Notes: a model not told the origin generated them from the letters alone. A DNA stretch of 64,000 bases from Avena insularis (GCA_023614405.1 CM042694.1:130577711-130641710), one strand, 5' to 3'; positions 45,307 through 58,955 are shown, numbered from the stretch's first letter. Translations and numbers: made by a program.

Positions 45307-45451
45307 CTAAAAAAATAGATGAGGAAGGATGATCAGGAAAAGTTTTTACGACATGAAAAGACAAGTGTAAAATTTGAAATAGAATTATTTTTCCTAAGGG
45401 TTTTCCTTAGTCTAATCCAACCTAGGGTCACGAACCTACAGGCAACACAGT

Positions 45452-45463
45452 GCTCTGATACCA
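45452..45463 (-). other. Primer-binding site, initiator tRNA-Met type
   Basis: The minus strand reads TGGTATCAGAGC two bases after the LTR end, the classic complement of the initiator tRNA-Met 3' end in plant gypsy and copia elements. It fixes the element's orientation. Confidence 0.93.
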
Positions 45464-45465
45464 TC

Positions 45466-48335
45466 TGTAAGATCTCACCATAATAAGATAAAGATCCCTG
45501 TGATTGCAGTGCTAGTCCCTGGATCGAAATGCTAGCACCCACAGTTTAAGATGAAGTACACAGAAACAAAGGTCATTATTACATCGCATATCCAGGAATA
45601 TAATAGTTCTTACAACTCACTAGCCCAAGGCTAACATTATTCAAAGTTCACGAGACATAGCATAATAATAGAGTCTTTTGTCTTCATGCGCCACAGGCAA
45701 ACATGTCGAGTGTAGACCTGTAACCCTACTCGTCATCAGAGTATCCTGCAACATAATAAGTTACAGCCACAAGGGTCAATACAGTTGGAATTGTATTGGC
45801 AAGTGATACTATAGTTACTTAGTAGATTCCAACAACTACATGAATATATGGCTAAGTGTGGTTTTGGCTAACTTTGCTAAAAGCAAGGTTTTATCTTATA
45901 GTTTTTGAAGAGTAGGTTCTCCCTTTCAAAAGCACTAAGGTACCATTAATAGACATCAATGAACCTCTACCCTTATTCTCCCACAATTTTTAACTTAGAG
46001 ATATTTGGATGAGGATATTTTTGAACTGCTTCAATGTCTTGACGCTCAGAAATTGTCCATAACCGGGGACACGGCTAAGTACTTAGTTTTACCCTCTCGA
46101 GAGGTGGTGCACTTTCCCCACAAGACTCGACATGCATCGAGACGAGACTTTTCAGAAGCAATCCCTCAGACAACCACGGATGCGTTCCATCCTATCATAA
46201 CTACCACCCTCTGCCCGTCTGGCTGAGTTCTTGCAACTTAGTCGGTCAAGGCAAAGCCCATATGCCATGTGGCTGTACTGGAAGCTTCGCGACAAGAACG
46301 TCTCCAATCTCTTTGTTCTTGGGTGGCCGTCCACAAGTGCGATACACCAAGGTAAACCATAGACATGGGCCCTAAGTAACCACTCAACATAATCCATACA
46401 AGTCCCATTTCCACCCAGGTGTTTCATTAACATTAGTTGTTTTCTTAGTCAAAAATATATACTTCCATACTATCTTAATATGAATTTCCACCCACGAATT
46501 CTAATAGGATGGCTAAGCACTCTAGAATATGATGTCTTCCAACTAGGAAATACTACCAAGATATATTCTATAGGATAGCCATAGCATAGTAACATATATG
46601 AATAATCCTACCATGCTAAGATCTACAAAATAGCACTAGTGCAATAGTGAAAATAATAGGACATAAGATGAATTATCGCTTGCCTTGGTAGCTAGGGGAG
46701 TAGGTACAATCCTCACAACAACAAACTTCACAATCCACACAATCTACACAAAGAATAATCCAACAACAATAATACAATCAATATAAGCATCACAAAAATA
46801 GGGATGCATGCAAATGAAATGAGATGAACAACACTCTTTAATAAACAGAGTCTATAGTACAGAGGTTAAAATACTCTATTTAAAGGCATAGGGATTACTC
46901 AAAAACAATTTATGAAGTAATTTCTATGGGTAAAATACTCCTAAAAAGGTTCTGCATATAACTCCAATTTTTCAGAAGCTAAAGGGTGAAATAATGCCTC
47001 AACAGTGAAGCTCTCATTTTTCTGAATCCATGGACACCAAATTTGTATTTTTCTGAATTGTGGATCAAAAGTTATTGAATTTCTAAGTTAAATATATTTT
47101 CTGCCTATTTTCTAAATTTAACAGACGCAATAGCTGACGTGGCATGTTTCTATTGGCCCGTACCGATTTGGTTGGATCGATCAATGTGGGCCGTTGGATT
47201 TAAGTGGCAACGAGCGAACCAGATCAGCCGGTACCGCTTCAGTTAGTGATCTAATCCTAGCCACTGGATACAGATCCGACGGATCTCATTGCGGCGAGAA
47301 TCGGCGGCATCGACCATCAAAGGCGGCATGACGACGGGTGGGTGGCGTTCCGGTGATTCTAGAGGGGTAGGGGAAGTAGCAAAGTTACCGAGGGGTTGCG
47401 GCGGTCGAGGAGGTCTCGATGATGGTCGCGGTTGAGGAAGGGGTGCTCGGCTTCGTCAAAAATTCCTCGCCGGAGTTCTAGGTGTGGCCGGTGCTTGCAA
47501 ACGAGGATGCTGGAGTCGTCCTAGGACTCGGGATGTCAAACAAAGATGTCAGTGCGGTGTGCCCGAACATGGCGGACAAACGCGGCCAAAAAGTGGGGTG
47601 GGGAAAGGCGGGTCTCACCGGAATTGGTGACAGACGGTGGCGGCAGAAGGAGCTCCGGTGGCGACCGTGGCAACAACCTGGGGTATGATAATGCAAATGG
47701 AGGGGGTTAGTAGATGGACCCGAGGCTGGCGAAGACTATAGGACATAGAGGAGGGTGCGGGGCAGTTAGCTCTCACCGGAATTGTCGCCGGAGTTTGTCG
47801 GTGACCGCGGTGGTCCGAGCTCGAATTCGAGGAGCCTAGGGGCTCTCTGGTGGTGGGGTTTGATGGAAAACAGAGAGGAGTGAGTGGGGATTAAGAGGTC
47901 GGGGTCGGAGTGGGAATTAATCCCGCAAATGTGCGAATTTAATCGAGGGGGAAACAGCCGGGAGCGGGGTGGACTTCCTCCGTCGCTTGGTTGAAGATGA
48001 TGAGGTGGCGGTGACGGGGCAGTGGGGCCAGGGCTTCAGTGAGAGGGGGCGTGCAGGGGGTCGGTGAGGAAAAGAACGAGAGGGGGAAAGGTTGGCTGGG
48101 TGGGCTTAGTGGGCTGGATTAGCTAGGCCGAGCGGGATGCTGCTACTATTTTTTTCTCCTTTTTGCCTTTTCTTTTTAGTTTTTCTTTTACAAAGTTTGA
48201 ATTAGCAAAAGGGTTTCAAATTGACTCAAAATTTCACCAAATTTTTGGGGGGACAAACTAAATGCAATGCAACACATGCCATGATGATATGAGTGCAATG
48301 ATGATGTTTTCAGAAGAAAATTTTGGGATGTTACA
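45466..48335 (-). repeat. 5' LTR of the chromovirus
   Basis: 2,870 bp; partner of 36,213-39,095. The right junction is followed by the duplicated target ACAGG. Confidence 0.93.
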
Positions 48336-51300
48336 ACAGGCAGCAGTGCCACCGGCGCTCCTTGTGTCGTCATATAGCCAAGTTCCCTACGACATTTTCG
48401 CTTCCTCCTCGGCGAGCTACGGCTTTCCACCAGGTAGGTGTTCTTCTTCTTCTACTTCTTTATCCTCTTTAACCTTGTATTCTCACTCGGATGATTACTC
48501 TAATTTAGGGTTCCTTCCCCCTCTGCCTAAACACTGATCTTGCAACCAGTTGTGCAATCTAAGATTTACTATTGATGTTATATATCTAAGAATATTATTG
48601 ACCTAGATCATATGTTACTTGGATCTTCTAACATACCGAAGCTTATGTTACTGAACCTTTGGTTCAATGGTTTATTCCTAAATTCATGTGGGGTAATAAC
48701 ATCACATGATATTGGTTCTATCAGTTAATCTAATAGCCTTATTCTTGAACTTTGCCTATGTTCACCTAGAGCAAATATATGTTATATGTAGCATCTACAT
48801 ATCCACAGACTTACTAAACCCTTCTGGTTCAATGTGTGTTAAATCTGAATCTTATTATCTATGTAGAGCATCAAATAAGAATGATTCCTGGTAGGATCTT
48901 CGTGGGAAGATGTTGTAACCTACTTACTGATGATTTGTAGATGGTAAATTATGGGTTGGCTTTATATGTGGAATCCACATGGTGATCTGAACCTATGGTT
49001 CAGTAATGATCATAGTCCCTTATTCAAGATTTTGTATTTCTTCAGATGATTCCTAGTATTTATTACTAGGAAAATGATTTAATTTATTTAGTATGTTGTG
49101 AGATTGATTCTCTAAGCTGTTGACTAGACCCTGTGTACAAGGCTTGTGGCTGTGGCCTTTGTAGATGAGCTTGCTATATTTTATGGGCATAATCCAGTTG
49201 CTTTGTTGTTTGATTTTGAGGATTTGTTGATGACCTGATCATGCACATGCATAATCTTGAAAAGTTCAATGTTTGTGGTGCATAAATGTGCATAGACCAT
49301 GTTTAGATGCTGGATATCTTACTAGAGGATTAAATTCTCTTCTAAGAGGATATGCTCTGTAATGATCTATTTCTATGAAGTGAGCTTGTACTCAAGAAAC
49401 ACTGAATCTGCTAAGTATAGAGGTGCTACCCTATGGGGATGTGCCCTGTAGCCTAGCAACTCTGGTTTATGTTTGGTCTAGTAAAAACTAGATAATAGGC
49501 TAATGATACTGGTCTGAAGCCCTTTGGGTAGGAACATATGCTATCCAATGATTAAAAATGATGGTATAGATTGTATATGTGGATAGGTAACTTTTACTTG
49601 GGTTTGGTTACACAATTACCATTTGGTTATTGATGGTGTTAATGTTGTGACACCTCAATTGAGGATACACAAATGTTTTAAAAGCATCTACTAGCCAGAT
49701 TGGTGCTATAGCTAACTATCTCGAGTTTTAGTTGCAAACAGGAATCCTTTCTATAACCAAATGATGGATTTACTTAAATGAGCCAATGATATATGGACTG
49801 AGGCATTACTTTTGTTGCACATAAACATATACTCTTGTTGCCCTTTTGTTAGCTCTATGATGATTCTGGAGCAGCACTACTACCCAGTCAGAGAGCTCTC
49901 TCTCCCACACAACTCCATACTCAGAAATAAAAGGACAAGAACAGATGCTATATTGATTTAAGAAACTAACCTGCTGGTGTAAAGTAGAAAAGTGACTTGG
50001 GGATATGTTCTTATAATGACTCTTGTGGTGAATCTTAATCAGATTCCACTTCATATTGTTGGTAATCCTTCACCTTGTGCTCCTGGTCCTCTTCTCCTAG
50101 AGCTATCACCTTTCCTGTAAAACTCCTCCCCAACTATCTCTTGGATGGCTTGTTAAGCAACCAGATGCTTGTGATATGGTGATGATTTTTTGGTGGAATG
50201 ATCTGGTTTACTTGATCTGTTGTACTCCTCATGAAGCTATTGCTTGACCTTCCTGTTGTTGATGGTGGATTCAGTTGGTGTTCTAATAAGAAAAGTGGTG
50301 TTCTTGTGTTGATGATAAAATGAGAGATGTGCTCTAGAGTGTGGAGATGGGATGGTAGCACGGCTGGGCTTGCTCTTGTATGATTTCTCTTCCTTCTCTA
50401 TTGTGCTGATAGCACACCATCTGCATGGATGATTGAGCTGCTTACAGCTGGGCCCCATAGGGTTCAAGTTCCCACTTCCCTATGGATTGGATCAGCTGAG
50501 AGATGGTATTATCTAGTCTGTCATTTGTTCTTGGCTGAGGTTCATATTGGCTTAACAAAATCTATTTAGTTAACTTAATTCTAAACAAGATTATCTTTTT
50601 ATTATTATTATTGTTGCCTTATTATTTCTAGTTGATTCTAGCTAGGCTTAAGAGGGTGCCATAGCATGCTAATTGTTACCTTAATACAAATGATCAAATC
50701 TAGGTTGGTTTCCTTAGACTTCAAATTTGCCTCTCATACTCAAGTGTATAGCTCCCAGGTCAAGATACTACTTATTTCTAGATTGGGTGGTACCCTCTTA
50801 GGCATTAGTGGATTTTGGCAATTCTTACCAAAATCCCTAAGCTAGATCATACATTTAATTGCCTCAGCTGGTGAGGCAAACATTTTTAACATTACCAAAA
50901 TGTTACTTCTTTATTTTTTTTGTGATCTGCTTTGCAGGAATCAGAGTGAGGAATGAAGACACAAAATGAATGAATAGCTTAGGACCCTTTTTATTATTGA
51001 TCCTTATTGTAATCTTTATTGTAGATTCTTTTGTAATTCATTTATTCTTTTATGTATCTGTAAAGACAATGCATTATTATTTGTTTGAGATAATAAAGTT
51101 TGTTTTTCTCCCCTTTTGGAGTTTAAGGCTTGTTATTATTTATACTTATATTTTTGTGTATTCTCATTTATTAATGTAATCTTTCATTTGTCTTGAAGTA
51201 CCTTTATTATAAAGGGTAATGTATTATATATCCATATAAGATGTACTTTATTCTATTATGGCAATTTATTTTCCATATTCATCTCAAATTATATTTGAGT

Positions 51301-51540
51301 TCAAACATAAATTTTGAATGTTTAAATTTGAATGGATACCCCCTCAAAAGCAAAGATACAATGGAGGTCTTGTCGAAATCTATCGCACTTGTTCGGATGC
51401 TGCCATCAGAGCAAGAGAGATCCCGATCCCTCACTGGCTTCTTTAGTTTTGTGTGAAAATTCCCCGGATTTTCTATGCATGAATGCAATGCACACACCTT
51501 ATCTCAGCTTATTTCTAAGCTCTAATGCTGGGATGTTACA
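48336..51540 (-). repeat. Older gypsy LTR, right part
   Basis: Continues the sequence interrupted at 36,212 and ends GCTGGGATGTTACA at 51,540. It is followed by GACTGTCCCCCTTAAAAT, whose complement is a polypurine tract, so the parent element is on the minus strand and this is its 3' LTR. There is a CCACCAG-GTAGGT junction resembling a plus-strand splice donor at about 48,434, and AATAAAG at about 51,091. No host gene is recognisable. Confidence 0.65.
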
Positions 51541-53000
51541 GACTGTCCCCCTTAAAATAAACTTCGTCCCTGAAGTTCGTACTCTCTTACGTTTCGGAAT
51601 GAGGTGTGGACTTGTATTGATGACATCATTTCTTAACTCCATTGTGATCAGAATTGGGGATAATTGTGGTATCCCATCTCCATACCTTTTTCCTTGAACC
51701 TCTTCATTCTCGACAACATACAATTGTAATTCTAAGTTATCCCATGATTCCTTTTATGATAATCTCTCTGGGGCTATATCCTTACGGTCCTACTTCGAAT
51801 TGGTGGTGGAGACATTTTGTCCATCCCAATCAGGTCTTCATGTTACACTACTATACATGAACTATTTTAGTAGGCGCTACTCCTTCTTAAGAACAACTTA
51901 CGAGTTGTTTCTTTTAGAACTGGTCCACTAGGTTTAATTTATTATATCTCCTTCGATCTTTCATCCGGACATACTCTCGGGAATACTTTATAATGATGGC
52001 TTCTTATAACCTTATGATAATAAGGCTTAACCTCATCATCGTCTAGTAAACCTTCTCCAATCTTTAGTCAAAAAGTTAGACAACAACAATCCAATGTTTA
52101 TTGTTTACTCTCCCCCTTCGGGTTTCCTAATGGTCTCTAAACTTCATGTATAATACCCAATAGTTAAGGTATTGGTCTCTGTCCAGCTTATATCTTACCT
52201 ATATAAGGTCTCACGAAAGAATCTGCGATATATCCCCATAGTTGTGGATCTCCGAAATGATTTTTCAATGTTAGTTATCTTACTCTTAACCTTCCGAACA
52301 TTTTCTCTTTGGTCGGCCCGATTTCGCGAAGCGTCTCGAAAGCTGTTTCGCTTAATCTTATACTTCTTTATGTCTTTCTTAACTTAGGCCAAGTTTTATG
52401 CTCTTTAAATCATACAAAAATGTCCTAATTAGCTAAACTACTAGAATACCAGCTACGGATACCAATTATGGATACCAGCTGTGGATCCTCCTAGGTGTAT
52501 GAATTACACTACGGTTTTTCTACTTCTTACGGCATTCTCTCTGAGTTGCCAGAGCTTGATAACCACTTTTGTTCCAAGGCTTATTCCTTGCACTGATTCA
52601 TGATACTTCCATGAACTTGGTACAACTACTTCATTGGCTTCTTAGCAACATCACCTATATTGAGTGAACTTAAGTTCATTCCTTCATGTTGCTCCACACC
52701 TTTGTTGCACTAATATTCCCTCTTGTTGCCAACTCAAAATAAGTTGGAATTGACCCATTCTTCAAAATGGTGTTGCTACTCCTTATATTTAGCTTCCTTC
52801 TTCGTGCAAGTCTTTATCTTGATCTTCAAAACTCGTCACTCCCTTACACGAATTCCCTTTTCTATCTAGGTCTATAACATTAAGTAATAACTTGATGATG
52901 CAACATGCATTTGCACATCAAGTCACACTTCATGCACAGATCTAGTCACTCAAGAAGATACAAGAAAACCAAGAAATCCAAATGTGGTACATATAACTAT
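51541..53000 (-). mobile_element. Decayed internal region of the older gypsy element
   Basis: Starts with the polypurine-tract complement and contains degenerate, stop-rich sequence. No conserved motif is long enough to name a domain. It is interrupted at 53,001 by the copia LTR. Confidence 0.5.
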
Positions 53001-53103
53001 TGGGGATCGCAGCAGAAAACAAAAAATTTCCTACGATGTAACCCCAAAAACTGCCTAGGATCTATCTATGTACTAATGCGGTAATGGCCAATGCATAGAG
53101 AAT

Positions 53104-54497
53104 TGATACATTGCAAATGTATCTATAATTTTTGATGTTCCATGCTTGGTTTTATCAACTTTCTTATGTTTTGTTCCAACTTTGCAGTACTTTTCATAGA
53201 CTTTCTTGGACTAACCTATTAACAAGATGCCATAGTGCCAGTTGCCTGTTTTCTGCTGTTTTTGGTTCCAGGAAAGTCAGAAAATCAATATTCTTGGAAT
53301 TGGACCGGACAAAAGCCAAAGTCGATATTTTACCGGAAGACTCACGGAGCCAGAAGACGAGACAGAGAGGGGCCAGGGGCTGGCCACACCACCTGGTGGC
53401 GCGGGCCAGGCCAGGCCGTGCCAGGGGTGGTGTGGGCCCCTCTGGCACCCCCTCGGTCTCCCCTCTCACCTATAAGAGCCTCCCGATGCATAACCCTAAA
53501 TCATCAAGCCTCCAGCCACGAAAAGTTCCGCAGCGTCGCCACCACCGAAGGGGAGATTCGGGGGACATAAAGTCTGTTCGGCAAGACTGCCAGACAGGAA
53601 GTGCCCCCGGAGCCATCTCCATCGATCTCCACCGCCATCTCCATCACCGTTGCTGATTCCCATGATGTGGAGGGAGTAGTTCTCTCTCGAGGCTAAGGGT
53701 TCTACCGGTAGCTATGTGTTCATCTCTCTCTCTATGCATGATCTTATTGAGATCGTGAGCTTGTAATCTATAGATCTACCTTGCTACTCAAGTGCTTTAA
53801 TAGATCTCTGCTCTCCCCATGTGTGTGAAAGTGACAGCATGCACACCATGGCGGCACTTAGGCTAGAGATTACAAATACTTGTTATGAGTTATATTTGGA
53901 GTTAGATGTCTCTAGTGCTCAAGGCGACAGTGTGGGGTTATCTAGATGGGAAAGGCTTACTTTGAGGTGTGTTGTTATAGCCCTACCATCGATTAGAGTG
54001 TTCAACCAGAGAGTAGTTAAGAGTAGTATCATAAAGAGAAGATATTTATATGAGAGTGTTCACTAGTGAAAGTATGATCCCTAGGCCTTGTTTCTAAGCA
54101 TTGATACACCGTTTGCAATTAGATCTGTTACATGTTTGCTTGCTTCCATCTTTATTTCAGTTTGCCTTTAGTATTTTTCCACGTCAACCACACGCCAGCA
54201 AGCTATTTTCTGGCACCGTTACTACTTATAATTATCCATACCACTTGTATTTTACTATCTCTTCGCCGAACTAGTGCACCTATACACCTGACAAGTGTAT
54301 TGGGTGTGTTGCGGACACAAGAGACTTCTTGTATCTTGATTGCAGGGTTGCTTGAGAGGGGATACCTTTGACCACTTCCTCCCCGAGTTCGATAAACCTT
54401 GGGTAATCCACTTAAGGGAAAACTTACTGCTGTTCTACAAACCTCTGCACTTGGAGGCCCAACAACTGTCTACAAGAATAGAAGTGCGTAGACATCT
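53104..54497 (+). repeat. Gypsy solo LTR nested in the copia LTR
   Basis: 1,394 bp from TGATACATTGC to GCGTAGACATCT, flanked by perfect AGAAT duplications (53,099-53,103 and 54,498-54,502). A GC-rich palindrome is at 53,385-53,435 and a CTATAAGAG TATA-like site at about 53,471. The final CA has become CT. A single LTR with intact duplication is the product of unequal recombination between the two LTRs of a former element. Confidence 0.88.
54211..54228 (+). other. PBS-like motif inside the solo LTR
   Basis: CTATTTTC-TGGCACCGTTACTACTTA closely resembles the PBS context of the Athila-like element at 23,680-23,705, yet it lies about 270 bp before the LTR end. Confidence 0.5.
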
Positions 54498-56254
54498 AGA
54501 ATACATACCCTTGTAGACCGTATGTGGTTAACGTTCCACAGGGAACATGGTTTAAGTAGTCGTACTCGTAGCCGACCTCAAGGTCGCGAAGCTCCTCGTA
54601 GGTCACCCCTTGCTCCTTCATCATCTTCATCATGCAGCAGCTCCGGCTCACGACAATTAAGCGCCCCAAGTGTTGCGCCTCGCGTCTTCGTACACATCCG
54701 GTGCACGATGAGACCTCCGGCTCCCCGATCCCGCCGGGAGTGCAGAAGGTGATATCCGGCTAGGAATCCCTGCAGCGCAACAGCGTACTGTAGGTGTGCC
54801 TTGATCGCACATCCCAGACTTGGGACCATGGTCACAAGGCATAGAGATAGAGGGAAGGAGGAAGTCAACCAAAGGACTTCTCCAAATATTGGTGTGTCTC
54901 ATCCCACCCGTGGGCACCCCTTTATATAGGGGGAGGGGGTGTGCCCTCCCCTTTGGGTTTCCCATGTGGGACTAAACAAGGGAGAGAGAGGGGGGAGGCG
55001 CATGGGCCTCATGGGCCGCCGGCCAGGGGTAGGCCCCACCCCACACACATCCCTAGGCTGGCCGGGTGGGCCCCCTTAAGGCACCTGGGCCTTAGCCCCT
55101 TTGGCCCTTGGCCCTTCCCTCCTTCGGTTTTCCCTCATGGGCCTTTATTCACTAGGAAGTTTGTCCCATTAGTAGAATAACCCTTCAAATTAGATTTTAA
55201 TATTATATTTAATATTAATTACATTAATTAATATGTAAATACATATTACAAAATCCGTCTTGACCCGAAACACCTTTCGGTTCCCTTTCGATTTCCTCTG
55301 AACGACTTCGGATCTTTCCCGGAATGATTCTGGTCCTTTATTCTTTCTCCGAACAACTTCGGATCTCTCTGCGGAATGATTCTGACTTTCTCTTTCTCTA
55401 CTGTGATTCTATCTTACGAATGATCTCTCTCATCGTACCCTTAAGTGTATCCTCTCACGTCTCGGGAATGCTCTAGACATGATCTGTATCAATGATCAAT
55501 AGAGGGACCAGGGATGTCCATGTGACCCCTATGCATTCATGATGACATTGTCGTTTGAACCGCTAAATGTAGCATCCTCTTCCATTTGTTTCTCGATACA
55601 ACTTTTCTGAGATCCGATCATTGGTATCCCATACCTTGTTCAATCTCGTTCACAACAAGTTCTGTTTTCTTGTTACCGTGATATTACATCCCCGTGACCG
55701 AGTCACATGTTGCAACATTTATGGATGTAATATCACCAAGCCGGCCGTAATTATATTTACCCGTCATGTGGGCAAAAAAATCCCGGTCTTGCAGTCACAT
55801 GTCATCTACCGTTCCTTCGAAATACCCAACGTACACCTTTATAACCACTGTATTACCAAGTGGCGCTTGATGCGATCTAGCGACCTCGGAAACAAAGTGA
55901 GTAATATGAGCTCATGGTCTAAGGAGAAGGAGTCTAGGTATAGCTGTTGCAAAAATGAACTATATGACTTGATCATGTTGCAATCCTTCGAGGAATGTCC
56001 AATCACATCATTCTCCAATTATATGATCCCATTGTTAGTCGGCATAAATGCCCATGATCTTGAAACCTAGATCATCTTCGTGACCAACGAACTAGTATGA
56101 ATAGAGGCTACTAGGGACTTTATTGTGTCATACCACACATGCACCAATGTTTCTACTTGGCACAGTTCTAGCACAATATGAAACTATTATAAACTAACTG
56201 AGATATGACAATAAAAACCTATTTATTATGTGCCTCTAGGGCATTTCTCCTTCA

Positions 56255-58955
56255 GTCTCCCACTTGCACTAGAGTACAAATAATCTAGCTTGCATTTTAC
56301 TCGTATAAACCATATACCATATGCGTTTACAGATCATGCATGCTCATGGGAAACGTCATGTCCATGTTCTGTTTTACCAGATCATTATGTCTTTTGCAAA
56401 TCGTTAATGTCTTCCTAATCTGACATTCACACCATTATCTTATAATGGGTCGAAGCATTTGTTTGGCGGCAAACTGAGACTTTTGTTTCCAGTGTTTATG
56501 ATGACGGTCGTTTTCACCGTTGTCATCTAAACTTCAAAACACACTTTTCTATCCTTTTGTATATACTATAGTCATGGCAGCAGAACAAGGCCAGATTCCA
56601 GGAGCTTACAGTGACTTTAGATTAACCCCGAGGGCTTTCTCATGGGCACTGGGCCCTAGGACACATCATTCTACGTTAAAAGCGAACTAGCCCCACCATA
56701 ACATTATACATCACATCAGATGGAGCTTTTATACTTCTATATCTATGTAGATCCTAGTGCATGAAATGCATCTATGCCACTTACAATGCTTCTTGCCATT
56801 TTTGTACAAACTTAATTCTGGTTCTGAGATCGACTTAGGAATCACTTAAAGACATGCTCTTATAGTTAAGACTGTCTTACTAACCAGAACCTCGGGTCAC
56901 TTTATGTCGAGTATACAACATGGTTATATGAAAGAACCTATGACTGAGGCATAGGGGATGCAACACATCTCTTTCTTTCAACCATAGTTGCAATACTAAT
57001 AAATGCTTCATACAGTAAGAACTTCTTTCTTACCTTGTTCCATTCTAAGCTACTTCAGAATCCTGTCTTAGGACATTCTGAACATCTTTTAGAATCTAGT
57101 CCAGGAAGCATTCAACATTCAGTGTTTATTAAACTTACCAATCTATCTCAATAGATCTTTTTGTTTAATAACTTCAACTTCATCCTAACTTAAATACTAT
57201 TAACACCAATCACATCATTCAGATATGTCGTTCACATATCCCAGAATGATTTCACGCTCCCACTCAAATATGACATTCATATTTGAGATCCAGGGATTTC
57301 ACTTAGCTCCCACTCAAAATATGTCAGCTACATATTATGAATTAGCCAAGCTGATTTGCTCCCACTCAAATCTAGGTCCTCTCGATAATCTTGGACATTC
57401 CAAAATTCTTTGATCATCATAAATTTGAGAATTCCAATTACGAGACTTCAATATACATATATATTTCTAGTGTAAATCCAAAAGACTTTAAGCATCACTA
57501 CTGTTGTAGTCAACTCCTTGAATTTGTCCAAACTTGTGACAAATCGAGCTTTTTGTCATTCATTAAGTTCCATTTCCTTCTTATGACTTTGCAGTCATTC
57601 AGAAATATCAAGTAAACTTCTTTACTTTAATAAGATCAAGTAACATGTTACTTTGCAATCTTAAATGTAACTTAATATAGGATTTTTATGACTCCTAGTA
57701 ATTTCTCGCACTCAGTTCCATCACGCTTCTTTGTAATTTGTAGGTATGTCTTGTTCAAAACATGGCAAGTGAATCAATAATATAATTCCACAAAATTGTA
57801 GAATATATAGTTGAATTCTACTTTCTTTAGTAAAAGTATTCACTAAAACTTTATGATCATTATCATTGGTTTCTCCTCTATTTGTAGAGTTTGGATTCAC
57901 GAAAAAAAATTCGCCGCGCCACTCAACAATTCGGAGGCAAGGTCAAAAACCTTGTTTTGATTTTTTACTTTCTTCCACTTGTATCTTCATTAAGACACGT
58001 TGACTTTGGACAACAATAGGTTTGCCTATTGTGGACGATGCATTCATTGCTTCCTAAGAATTCTCTACAAAGACTTGTTTATTCGCCACGACTTCGACTT
58101 ATCGAAATCTCCAGAAACTCGAACTTGCCATATCACTTATGGTGTTGTTTCCACACATCTTCAGATGTTCCTTTGTATTTCAAATGAGTGTTTGATTATT
58201 TCGATTTCTAACTCTAAACGGTAACTATAACCCCGATAAGAGATAATGTTATACCATATGTATCTAATACATAATGATTATGATGTTTAGACATTTCAAC
58301 AAAGTTTGAATTCGTCCAATTATCATAATTTGTGAAACATCTTTCACAAGTCCCTTTTATGCTAAACTTAATTTGAATACTTTAGTCATGTCGATCAAAT
58401 CGAAGAGACTCGTTAATTCAATATCCTCTTTGTTGTGAACTCATTTGAACAATTCAAATCATTTCAAACTTATGTCTCCTTAAGTAAATATGTTTATTCA
58501 CTTAAGTCCACAATTAACTAATGATTTCCACTATTTGTTGAAAATACGATACATCACTATGTATAAGTTTCAACATTTCTACGCATATCACCGTTTTACC
58601 AGAATGCGGAGTTTTAGTCATTCTGCCCAAGAGGCATGGTTTTGCAAAGTCTCTAGATTGAGCATCTAGGACCTCGATCTTTCATAAAGAACCTGCAATA
58701 ACCAAAATGACTTAAACTATAGTGTCTTTTCATTATTAAACTTTGGATATCTTTTAGCATTCTAATCCTTTTATAAATGTTTAAACTATTATCATTAACA
58801 TAGTGATGAGAATAACTTGTTTTATAATCATAATGTGACCATAAGGTATTTTTCATAAGAATAGTACAAACTGGTTTGTAACTTGTTCATATGAATAATC
58901 GTCTTGCCAAAAGCAAGACACACAAACAAGGATTACAAAATTATATTCACCTTCA
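56255..58955 (-). mobile_element. Noncoding 3' internal part of the copia element
   Basis: AT-rich, without long frames. CTCCCACTCAAAT-type words recur at about 57,258, 57,310 and 57,360. It stops where it meets the truncated Athila-like LTR at about 58,956. The copia pol genes and the second LTR are not in the window. Confidence 0.55.

Larger units (their letters stand above)
36213..48335 (-). mobile_element. Chromovirus (Ty3/gypsy, Tekay/Del-like), full length, decayed
   Basis: 12.1 kb on the minus strand. Its LTRs (36,213-39,095 and 45,466-48,335) begin TGTAAGATCTCACC and end GGGATGTTACA on the plus strand, with a perfect 5-bp duplication ACAGG. The internal region, read on the minus strand, has a tRNA-iMet PBS, two extra ORFs, gag with a zinc knuckle, protease, RT, RNase H and an integrase with chromodomain. 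Nonsense codons and frameshifts interrupt most domains. It inserted into an older gypsy LTR that has the same GGGATGTTACA-type end. Confidence 0.93.
53001..56254 (-). mobile_element. Copia-type LTR (minus strand), interrupted by a solo LTR
   Basis: On the plus strand it starts TGGGGATCGCAGCAGAAAAC and ends GGGCATTTCTCCTTCA, giving TG...CA ends on the minus strand. It is about 1.86 kb without the nested insertion. At the right, GTCTCCCACTTGCACTAG is the complement of a purine-rich tract, so this is the 3' LTR of a minus-strand element. Size and ends resemble the Angela/BARE/WIS group of Triticeae copia elements. The family is not proven. Confidence 0.75.

Noticed and set aside
53132..53656. 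174-codon plus-strand frame in the solo LTR
   Set aside because: Lies across the LTR promoter, palindrome and leader; recurrent overlapping frames in GC-rich LTR DNA are not coding evidence.
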